This document shows, piece by piece, positions 17,191 through 25,285 of a stretch of 64,000 bases of DNA (its first letter is position 1; the number at the start of each line of letters is the position of its first letter). This stretch comes from Allomuricauda sp. M10. GTDB taxonomy: Bacteria > Bacteroidota > Bacteroidia > Flavobacteriales > Flavobacteriaceae. Both the position numbers and the translations under genes were made by a program. Below the pieces are notes generated by a model. It did no database searches. It was not told where the DNA came from and was given only the letters and a program-made list of their open reading frames with translations. The DNA lies in assembly GCF_020782875.1 (NCBI RefSeq), contig NZ_JAJGBN010000006.1, positions 124,001 to 188,000 on the forward strand, written 5' to 3'.

Positions 17191-20103
17191 ATGAAACGTT
17201 TGTATAGAATTGTACTATTCCTTTTAATTCTATTCCCCTTTTCAAATCAGGCCCAAAAAGTGGAGCCTAAGGATGTTGTATTGCTTGTAAATAAGTTTAA
17301 AAAGGACATCCGTGGCCCATACAAGGACATTCGATGGTTCTGTACCGATGGAAGTATCCGTGCCCCAAAAGATCCTTGTCCAGATGAAATTGGACCAGGG
17401 GTGCAGCATGCCCGCTACAAGGATGAGGTTGAAGCCTTGGGTAAATCCAATCATATTTATTTGGGCCAGATTTTGGCCTATACTGATCAAGAACCTTTCT
17501 GGGATGTTGCCAATGACCATTCCCGATTGAAGCAGTACCAACTCGACAAATATTTAAGAAGTGTGGACAATGGTTGGATCAACCAAAAGGGACAATATTA
17601 TCGGGGCGCCATCCAATCCGAAGATGAGGAAGCATGGGGCATCGAATTTTACAAATGGCTTTTGGCAGATGATGAGGTCCTGAAGAATGAGTTTTTCCTG
17701 GTGCGCCAATCATTGAAGGATATTCCGCATAATGGGGACGATAACGTGGCCCAGAAAATGCGGAGTGAGTCCAAAGTGATTTCTGACCTGTACGAACCTT
17801 TCATGGATCTCAGGACAAAAATCCACAGCCAACCCGAAGAAGGCGATATCCAAAAAGTGCTGCAGTTCAAGCAAAAACATAGTGCCAAGTTAACAACGGA
17901 TCTGTCCAAAAAACTGGATGAACTGGTAGCCACTATGAGGGAATTCCACAAGCCAGTGGATATTTCCGCACTTCCCAAAAGAGCCTTGCTCACAAAAGGC
18001 ACTCCACTGGGAAAGGCTATCGAAAGCTTTGCTTCCAACAAGGAATTGATGGGAAATCCAAAACTGTTGATGGAACAGGCATCCCAATTGTTGTTCGATA
18101 TCCGAAATGGACTTTTAGAGGAGAAGCGACCCATGGCCAGGTTGCAATTGCTGGATGTATCCTTAAAATTGGAAGAGATCGTTTTTAAAAGCTCACCCGA
18201 TTACCAGCCTGAAAACTTAAAGGAACTGCTACATAAAATCTGCTATTTGGGGATGGCCGTTACAGGTTCTGGGTACTTGGAGCAATGGGAATGGGACCAA
18301 TTGGCAAGCTACCTTACCAACTATGAGGCGAATGAACGCTCATTGGGCGAATTGACCGAAGTATTGAATCGCGCCCGATCAGCAGTGGAATGGAGTGCGG
18401 CCATGGTTAAGGCCAATTATGATGCAATCGTAAAGGAATATGTTGCTTTTGAACCGCTTACCGCCGGGTTTGTAGATGACAAGATAAGAGGGTCAGTGGC
18501 CCTGCATTTGGGTCAAAGTGTGGGGGAATTGGGAAATCTCATTTCTGCCGAATCCCAATTGGCCAATAAAGTCATGGACATTCAAAACCAGAGTACCATT
18601 CGTGGTCTTAACCCTGGCTATGCCTTTGGGGAATTGGTGGTAGTAGGAGGCAGTTCGGATGATATTGAGGTGTCTTCGGACAAGATCTATGTGTTCCAAC
18701 GGCCCCCATCCGATCTAAAACCGGTTGCAGGAATTGCCACGGTTGCTGAAGGTAATATGGTCTCACACGTGCAATTGTTGGCCCGTAACCTCGGAATTCC
18801 AAACGCGGCATTGTCGGACCAAAACCTTCAAGATCTTAAAAAATATGACGGTTCAAGAGTGTTTTATGCTGTTTCCAACAAAGGAAATGTGATTTTGAAA
18901 CCCGAAAGCCAAATGACGAAGGATGAGTTGGCCCTTTTCGAAAAAAAGGAACGAAAGGAGGAACGCATCGAAGTGCCCATTCAACAGATTCGTTTGGATG
19001 AAAACAAGGTGCTGAATATGCGGGATGTGGATGCCGATGATTCTGGAAAAATATGTGGCCCCAAGGCAGCCAACCTTGGCCAGCTTAAAAAGATGTTCCC
19101 TGAAAAAGTTGTGGAAGGTTTGGTAATTCCCTTTGGGATTTTCAGAACACACATGGACCAAAAAATGCCCGATCAAGAGGGATCCTATTGGAATTTCCTG
19201 ACCAAAATGTTCGAAGAGGCGAATCGCCAGTTGGCTTCCGGTATTTCGGAAAAGGAAGTGCAAAATTATCAATTACGTCAATTGGAAATCTTGAGGGATG
19301 CCATCAAAAAAATGCCGCTTCGGGACGACTTTATCGATCAATTGGAAACAGGATTCAAAAACGTTCTGGGTTCCGAATTGGATTCCGTCCCCGTGTTTCT
19401 GCGCAGCGATACCAATATGGAGGATTTGAAGGATTTTACCGGTGCCGGACTCAACCTTACCATTTTCAATTCGGTGGAAAGGGAAAAGATACTGGAAGGA
19501 ATCAAAGATGTTTGGGCATCTCCATATACAGAACGCAGTTTTAAATGGCGCCAAAAATATTTGTTGAACCCCGAAAACGTGTTTCCATCCATTTTGGTCA
19601 TTCCAAGTGTGGATGTGGATTATTCGGGCGTATTGATCACCAAGGGCATCAGTATGGGCACCGATAAGGACCTGACGGTAGCCTTTAGTAGGGGAGCTGG
19701 CGGTGCTGTGGATGGACAGGCTGCGGAACAATATCTCATCAAAGATGAGGGAGGGTACACTTTATTGGCCCCGGCGCGGGAACGTTTTTACAACGGATTG
19801 CCCAAAACGGGAGGCACCGAAAAGAAGAAAGCCACCTTTCAAGAGCGTGTGCTGAACGAGCGAAACATCAATGAGATTAGAGAATTGGCCCATCAGATTC
19901 GGGACCGTGTTCCAAAAGAAACGCATTCGGATTATCAAGGGGCCTATGACGTAGAATTGGGCTTTAAGGACAACAAACTTTGGCTGTTCCAGATCAGGCC
20001 TTTTGTGGAGAATAAAAAAGCGTTGGGGTCTACGTATTTGGAATCCATCACGCCAAAGATCGACCTGACCAAACGAATTTCACTATCCAAAAAATCTAGA
20101 TGA
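17191..20103 (+). CDS. Exported dikinase-like protein (PEP-synthase / glucan,water dikinase superfamily)
   Basis: 970 residues. A signal peptide (KRLYRIVLFLLILF, cleavage near NQAQ) starts at the ATG at 17191; the frame extends 15 codons upstream but those residues do not look like a leader. A helical region (about 25-450) of unknown type follows. Next is a phosphohistidine swivel domain (about 490-575) with the active-site H526 in MVSHVQLLAR, then a C-terminal ATP-binding domain (about 625-950) with GPKAANLGQL, IPFGIF, LRSDTNMEDL (R738) and LWLFQIRP. Swivel before ATP domain is the order of glucan,water dikinases, not of PEP synthase. An ATP-using enzyme with an export signal is odd. The next start overlaps its stop (ATGA). 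Confidence 0.75.
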   Translation: MKRLYRIVLFLLILFPFSNQAQKVEPKDVVLLVNKFKKDIRGPYKDIRWFCTDGSIRAPKDPCPDEIGPGVQHARYKDEVEALGKSNHIYLGQILAYTDQEPFWDVANDHSRLKQYQLDKYLRSVDNGWINQKGQYYRGAIQSEDEEAWGIEFYKWLLADDEVLKNEFFLVRQSLKDIPHNGDDNVAQKMRSESKVISDLYEPFMDLRTKIHSQPEEGDIQKVLQFKQKHSAKLTTDLSKKLDELVATMREFHKPVDISALPKRALLTKGTPLGKAIESFASNKELMGNPKLLMEQASQLLFDIRNGLLEEKRPMARLQLLDVSLKLEEIVFKSSPDYQPENLKELLHKICYLGMAVTGSGYLEQWEWDQLASYLTNYEANERSLGELTEVLNRARSAVEWSAAMVKANYDAIVKEYVAFEPLTAGFVDDKIRGSVALHLGQSVGELGNLISAESQLANKVMDIQNQSTIRGLNPGYAFGELVVVGGSSDDIEVSSDKIYVFQRPPSDLKPVAGIATVAEGNMVSHVQLLARNLGIPNAALSDQNLQDLKKYDGSRVFYAVSNKGNVILKPESQMTKDELALFEKKERKEERIEVPIQQIRLDENKVLNMRDVDADDSGKICGPKAANLGQLKKMFPEKVVEGLVIPFGIFRTHMDQKMPDQEGSYWNFLTKMFEEANRQLASGISEKEVQNYQLRQLEILRDAIKKMPLRDDFIDQLETGFKNVLGSELDSVPVFLRSDTNMEDLKDFTGAGLNLTIFNSVEREKILEGIKDVWASPYTERSFKWRQKYLLNPENVFPSILVIPSVDVDYSGVLITKGISMGTDKDLTVAFSRGAGGAVDGQAAEQYLIKDEGGYTLLAPARERFYNGLPKTGGTEKKKATFQERVLNERNINEIRELAHQIRDRVPKETHSDYQGAYDVELGFKDNKLWLFQIRPFVENKKALGSTYLESITPKIDLTKRISLSKKSR

Positions 20104-21362
20104 AAAAGATTATTGCACTCGGCATATTGGGGTTAATAGGATTGGGTTTCACCGAGTTTGTGGAATATCCCATCGATGGTTATGAGCGAACGGGGATCAA
20201 AAGGCTTAAAAGGCTCGAAATGGTTAAAAATGGGGAGTTGAAAGATACTTCACCTTTGCCCGAGGGCGCCAAAAAATCATGGGAAGACATTCAATTGAAC
20301 CTCCTTTCCAGAAAAGCGGACAGTGTGGGCAGTTTTTTTGTGGTGGATGAAACGTTTCAAAAGGATATCAACGGTTTATTCCGAGGATTGGATAAAAGTT
20401 ATTCCCTGACGATTCTCGATATTTCCGAACCGGATAGCATTCGGTATGCGGAACGCAACAAAACCTTGGGCTACCAACCGGGAAGTGTGGGCAAGTTGGC
20501 GGTGTTGACGGCCCTTTTTGATCAATTGGCCAAAATTTACCCCGATTCCTTTGAGCTACGAACTCAATTGCTGAAAAATAAGGTGGTGAAAGCTGGGGTA
20601 TGGGGACTAACAGACGAGCATACCATTCCCATTTTTAATGTAGAGAAGAACACTTTGGTAAAACGCCAGGTCATCGCTAGTGATGTGTTCAGTTTGTACG
20701 AATGGGCCGATCATATGCTTTCTGTGAGCAACAATGGTGCAGCTAGTATTGTGTGGCGGGAAGCCCTTTTAATGGCTGCTTTTGGCGAAAAATACCCTGA
20801 TCTTACCGAGGAGGAGGCCATGGCCTATTTTAAGGAAACGCCTAAAAAAGACCTCACCGATCTGGCCAACGATGTGGTCAATCTACCCCTTCGCAATTTG
20901 GGCATTACTTCTGATGAATGGCGGTTGGGCAGTTTCTTTACCGGTGGGGCCAATACCTATGTGGGCGATAAAGGTGGAAGCATCGGTACGCCCTATGGAT
21001 TGATGAAATTTTTGATCCAATTGGAACAAGGCAATGTTATTGATGAGGCCAGTAGTCTGGAAATGAAACGGTTGATGTATATGACGGATAGAAGAATCCG
21101 TTATGCACAATCCCCTGCATTGAAGGATGCAGCTGTTTATTTTAAATCGGGAAGCTTGTACAAGTGCGATAGAACCAAGGGCGAAGAATGTGGAAAGTAC
21201 ATGGGCAACGTACAAAATTTCATGAACTCTGTCATCATTGTAGAACATCCGGACAATTGTAGGTATATGGTGGTTTTGATGACCAACGTACTGCGGAAGA
21301 ATTCAGCCTCAGATCATATGTACTTGGCCTCGGCCATTGATAAGATTGTTAGGAAGGGTTGA
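20100..21362 (+). CDS. Serine hydrolase with class A beta-lactamase-type active site
   Basis: 420 residues with an N-terminal signal or anchor (about 1-20). All three motifs of the penicillin-binding/beta-lactamase fold are present: S129-V-G-K132, S210-N-N212 and K349-S-G351. The protein is about 120 residues longer than secreted class A beta-lactamases, with an extra N-terminal region (about 25-95). It is co-translated with the exported dikinase-like gene through a 4-nt overlap, so it probably works on the same periplasmic substrate. It may be a peptidase, esterase or transpeptidase-like enzyme; penicillinase activity cannot be assumed. Its 3' end overlaps the convergent carrier gene by 14 nt. 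Confidence 0.8.
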   Translation: MKKIIALGILGLIGLGFTEFVEYPIDGYERTGIKRLKRLEMVKNGELKDTSPLPEGAKKSWEDIQLNLLSRKADSVGSFFVVDETFQKDINGLFRGLDKSYSLTILDISEPDSIRYAERNKTLGYQPGSVGKLAVLTALFDQLAKIYPDSFELRTQLLKNKVVKAGVWGLTDEHTIPIFNVEKNTLVKRQVIASDVFSLYEWADHMLSVSNNGAASIVWREALLMAAFGEKYPDLTEEEAMAYFKETPKKDLTDLANDVVNLPLRNLGITSDEWRLGSFFTGGANTYVGDKGGSIGTPYGLMKFLIQLEQGNVIDEASSLEMKRLMYMTDRRIRYAQSPALKDAAVYFKSGSLYKCDRTKGEECGKYMGNVQNFMNSVIIVEHPDNCRYMVVLMTNVLRKNSASDHMYLASAIDKIVRKG

Positions 21363-24150
21363 TCTCTGTCAAAGCGTTTTGGGCAAAATCCCTTATTTTT
21401 TGGTTTTCGTCCGAAGTGAATCTTTTCAATAAAGGTTCGTATTTGCTTTCCTTTTGCTTACCGATGAGATAGAGCACTGCCAGTTTTAAGTTCACGTCCG
21501 GCATCTGAAGCAATTGCTCAAAGCATTCCATTTCAGATGGAATATTGTGTTTGATTTTCTGGATTGCTTCCTCCGATGAAAAATCCATGGTGGCTTCTTC
21601 AATGATGGGCAGTAATTTTTGCTTTAAGTTTCCGGTCAATAGGTTATCCAAAAATTCAATGGATTTGTTTCGCGCCTCTTGCTTGGGGCTCAAAAGTCCC
21701 AAATAGGCATTCTGTACATCTTCTTGTACATATTTTAATCCCAAGAGCTTAAAAATTCGCTCAAGACCGGCATCCAATCGTCGTTCCAAAAGTTCCAAAA
21801 GCGTAGCCCTGGCATCCCTTTCCTCTATATCGATTCCTGCCCCCGACTTTTTCCTGTTGCGGTATGAAATGATGATTTGCGTATGCATGGCTGATAGGGT
21901 CTGGTGGTACAAGCTACATTCATCAAAAACCTTGGAAGCCACTTTAAAACGGTTGAAACGCAGGGTGGGGCGTTCTTTTCTGATATCGCTGAGGGCACGG
22001 ACCACTTCCAACCGGATGCTGAGATCCACATCATCAAAAAGCTGGAAAAGACAATGCACGGCCTCTTTCGATTTAAAAGATTTAATGACCAAGGGCACAA
22101 AGCGGCATATTTCCAGTTCAATGGACCTTTCGCTGACTTGTGAAACCAAAATGGGCAAAATGCCCGGGCCATAGTTGTTCAATGCTTCGATCACGATTGG
22201 ACGATAGGATTTATGAGGCAACAAGTGCAGCAATTTGTCTATGAACATCGGATGCATGCTGATACCTGCCGCGGTGATGGCCGCTTTTTTCAAAACTTCG
22301 TCCTGATTGTCCAAACCTTCCATGATCACGTGATACAACTGCGGGTAGCCAGAGGCGCCAACGGCTTTTAATACAAGTGGATTGATGGGGTTTTCGGTAT
22401 AGGATAAACGTTTTTCCAGCCTTTCTTCAAGATTATGGTTCGTCCTCAAGGTCATATTGCCGGCACTTTCCCTTGCCAAACAGAATAGGGCCGTGTCCCG
22501 GACCAAGGCATTTTCAGAATCCAGAAACTGGTCAAAGACATATTCTTCCTTATGATCGGAATGCAACAAGAGATATTCAAAAGTGGCCAAAGTGAGGTCT
22601 TCGTCCCCATATGTCAACAATTCGTTGATCTGAACCACCATGGAAGAGCTGTTCAAAAAATACAGGTTGCGCATGGCAGCGGCCTTTACTTTTAGAGATG
22701 GATGGTCCAGCAACCGCAATACATCACTGGTGAATCGTCTGTCGTTAATTTCCATCAACTTGGTGAGCATGAACAAAATTTGTTCTTCGCTACCAGATGA
22801 GAAGACACTTTTCATGCCCTCTACCGCGGAGACATTTTTGGCTTTTGACACGGATGCGTTCTTGTCCTTAGCGGTAGCCGATTCCAAATTGTTTTTGAAG
22901 GTGGCGTAGTATTCCTTCCGTAATACCCCGATGAAAAAAATCCATACCAACACCAAACCGATGATCAAAAGGGTCACGCTCAACGTGCCCAATTCCAGTC
23001 CATTTACGAAGAAAACCAGCAAAAGACCAGCAAAACCAGTTGCAATACTGTCCACCACCACATCGATGAACGATTTGGTCCGGTTCTTCAGTTCGAATGG
23101 AAGGGGCAAGGCCAACAATTCAGAGGCGCTTTTATTGATGGACTGTTTCATGATCCCATCCATGGCCTTTATGGCCACAATGGCCGAAAGCTCTGGAAGA
23201 AAGAGGAAAAAAACGGCTCCAAATAGAATGCCTAATGGTAATAACAATAGTGAGAACCCAACACCCCAAATGCCTACGATCCGATGCGTTAAAAACAACT
23301 GCACGGCCAAGGAAAGCAGGTTGAAGGTAGAGAACCAGAATGCAAAAAACGAAGTAAGTTCCTCAGGATCTTCAATGGATTTGGCCGCAAAATCGCTGAA
23401 AAGGTAATCCACAAGTTTGGCCACCAACACCCCAACGGCCACAGTTAATGCCATATAGGTAAGGTGTCTCGACTTTTTGATGAGTTTATAAGGATGTCCA
23501 TCGGTAAGAGAGATCCTTTTTTTCTGTTTGAACTCATCCAGTTTGTTTACACGCAATCTCCAAATATATCGGAGCAAGGGAAAACAACCCATCAACAAAA
23601 CAGCGGCGATAAAGATCATGGCATCGTTGCCAAAAAGGGGAGCAAATATGGAAGTCAGGTATCCACCGAAAATACCCCCCAAAATGGCCCCGGAACCAAT
23701 AAATCCAAATAGTCTTTTGGCATCCCTGACATTGTAGACCAGGTTGGCCAAAACCCAAAACTGCGAAGCGGACAACACCGCATAGATCGATACCCATATG
23801 TAGAAGAAAAACAGCAGGTAGGTGTTCATCAACCCAAAAATCAAAAGAAAGCCAAGGGCGATCAAAATGATGATTGAGGTGGAAAGGGTAGTTTTTATGA
23901 TGCGGTTCAATTCGAACTTGGCAAGTATCTTGGTATAGAACATGGAACTTGCCACTGCGGTAAGGGCCACTAAAATATAGGCCAAGGACAATTTTTCGGC
24001 ACCGAGCTCGGAAAGGAACAGAGCATTGATGGTCGGTTTAATGATCAACAATACCGAAATGATCAGAAAAATATAGCAGAACATAAAAAGGGAGATTTTG
24101 TATTCTCCCTTTCGTATATCAAAAAATTGATTTGCCAGTCTATAGATCAT
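21349..24150 (-). CDS. ATP/ADP carrier-like membrane protein fused to HEAT-like repeats
   Basis: 933 residues. The first 420 form about twelve membrane segments with features of the Npt1/Tlc nucleotide transporter family: IIKPTINALFLSELGAEKL in the first segment and FWVLANLVYNVRDAKRLFGF near segment five. In obligate intracellular bacteria and plastids this family exchanges ATP for ADP. Residues about 450-930 are soluble alpha-helical repeats of HEAT type (for example HPSLKVKAAAMRNLYFL). The gene follows a class A-type hydrolase gene by 22 nt, likely as one operon. In a free-living flavobacterium it may move nucleotides or an unrelated solute; transport direction is not known. Confidence 0.7.
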   Translation of the reverse strand: MIYRLANQFFDIRKGEYKISLFMFCYIFLIISVLLIIKPTINALFLSELGAEKLSLAYILVALTAVASSMFYTKILAKFELNRIIKTTLSTSIIILIALGFLLIFGLMNTYLLFFFYIWVSIYAVLSASQFWVLANLVYNVRDAKRLFGFIGSGAILGGIFGGYLTSIFAPLFGNDAMIFIAAVLLMGCFPLLRYIWRLRVNKLDEFKQKKRISLTDGHPYKLIKKSRHLTYMALTVAVGVLVAKLVDYLFSDFAAKSIEDPEELTSFFAFWFSTFNLLSLAVQLFLTHRIVGIWGVGFSLLLLPLGILFGAVFFLFLPELSAIVAIKAMDGIMKQSINKSASELLALPLPFELKNRTKSFIDVVVDSIATGFAGLLLVFFVNGLELGTLSVTLLIIGLVLVWIFFIGVLRKEYYATFKNNLESATAKDKNASVSKAKNVSAVEGMKSVFSSGSEEQILFMLTKLMEINDRRFTSDVLRLLDHPSLKVKAAAMRNLYFLNSSSMVVQINELLTYGDEDLTLATFEYLLLHSDHKEEYVFDQFLDSENALVRDTALFCLARESAGNMTLRTNHNLEERLEKRLSYTENPINPLVLKAVGASGYPQLYHVIMEGLDNQDEVLKKAAITAAGISMHPMFIDKLLHLLPHKSYRPIVIEALNNYGPGILPILVSQVSERSIELEICRFVPLVIKSFKSKEAVHCLFQLFDDVDLSIRLEVVRALSDIRKERPTLRFNRFKVASKVFDECSLYHQTLSAMHTQIIISYRNRKKSGAGIDIEERDARATLLELLERRLDAGLERIFKLLGLKYVQEDVQNAYLGLLSPKQEARNKSIEFLDNLLTGNLKQKLLPIIEEATMDFSSEEAIQKIKHNIPSEMECFEQLLQMPDVNLKLAVLYLIGKQKESKYEPLLKRFTSDENQKIRDFAQNALTEINPS

Positions 24151-24172
24151 TGGTCAAAGTGCTATCCAATGT

Positions 24173-25078
24173 CTAAATTTCGGGTTTTTTCAATACTTTT
24201 TCCACAGGTTTTACCAAATTCCGGATGATTTGCTCCCCATCGGGATCATCAACAAGGGCCACCAAAATGTATCTGCGATTGGATTCTTTTCCCCAAACAA
24301 GGATGGAATCGGAGTGGAACGTTTTCCAAGAGCCCGACTTACGGAACAAGCGCGCCGTAGGGGCAATGATGTCCAAGGTGTTCACGAATTTATGGTGTAG
24401 CTCAGGGTTCTCCATGATGTTCAACATCTGCTTGGATCTTTTTTCGTTCACCAACTGGCCATTGGCCAAAAGATAATAGAACCTGCAAACCTGGGTCACC
24501 GAAGCTGCGTGGCTTAAATGTTTCAAGGGTTCCCTATTGGTGTCACCGCCTCCGCCGTAACGTTTTCCTACCCAAAGCCCGCCCCCATTTTCTTCGTCAT
24601 AAAAAGCGTATTTGGGATCTGTCATTACCGATTCTATTTTGGCATACCCAACACGGTCGATCATTCGGGTGGAAGCTGCATTGTCCGACTTGCTGATCAT
24701 CAACCTCATATCTTTTTTTACCTCTTGGGTCTCCACCAGCTCTCCCTTTTCAATGGCGTCCATAGCCGATAGGAGAATAGCTATTTTGGGCAAGCTTGCA
24801 GCATACATCATGTAATTGCCATTGATCCTTGCAAAGCGGACCTTTTCTGGATTGCTCAGATCCACAATGCCCACGGCCATCTTTTTTTGTGAGATCAAAT
24901 GGGACCAGGTTTCATTGCTCATGATTTCCTCTTCCAAACTGTTTTGAAGGGAAGTATCCACCAACTTGGTGAGCGGCTTCATGCTTTCACTGCCCATTTT
25001 CAAGGGCAACGCTTGTTGCCCTGAAACGGATGGGATTAGTGCGGAAAAAAATAAAACAACAAAAAAGTTCCTCATCAA
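24173..25078 (-). CDS. Secreted class A beta-lactamase-like serine hydrolase
   Basis: 301 residues with a signal peptide cleaved near SVSG (residue 20). It has S95-L-P-K98, S131-D-N133 and K247-S-G249, the full catalytic set of class A enzymes, and the length is right for that class. The DEENGGGLWVGKRYGGGGDT loop replaces the usual omega-loop sequence, so the substrate may differ from beta-lactams. It is the first gene of an operon with the carrier-like gene, and a -7 box lies 24 nt upstream. It is the mirror image of the hydrolase that follows the dikinase-like gene. Confidence 0.8.
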   Translation of the reverse strand: MMRNFFVVLFFSALIPSVSGQQALPLKMGSESMKPLTKLVDTSLQNSLEEEIMSNETWSHLISQKKMAVGIVDLSNPEKVRFARINGNYMMYAASLPKIAILLSAMDAIEKGELVETQEVKKDMRLMISKSDNAASTRMIDRVGYAKIESVMTDPKYAFYDEENGGGLWVGKRYGGGGDTNREPLKHLSHAASVTQVCRFYYLLANGQLVNEKRSKQMLNIMENPELHHKFVNTLDIIAPTARLFRKSGSWKTFHSDSILVWGKESNRRYILVALVDDPDGEQIIRNLVKPVEKVLKKPEI

Positions 25079-25101
25079 TACAAGGGGTATAAAAAACTAG
25101 C

Positions 25102-25109
25102 CAAAATTA
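25102..25109 (-). promoter_or_regulatory. Probable -7 box of the hydrolase/carrier operon
   Basis: On the minus strand this reads TAATTTTG, matching TAnnTTTG, 23 nt before the hydrolase start. A TTG on the same strand lies 16 nt further upstream. Confidence 0.5.
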
Positions 25110-25285
25110 TATAATCCAAAGATGCACAATGTGTTAAAAATTAAATTTTAGACGAATTGTAAACCCTAGCAATGATGCAGGCTTGGTTTCTAGATCATTG
25201 TCCCTTTTGTTAAAAAATTATCCAAACCTTGCACAAAGTTCTTCTTAATAAACGCTTTCCCTGGTATTTTTATTTTCTATCTGAA

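Noticed and set aside
20100..21362. Beta-lactam resistance gene
   Set aside because: Although SxxK, SxN and KSG are present, length and N-terminal region differ from class A enzymes and the gene is co-translated with a dikinase-like gene; drug resistance cannot be claimed.
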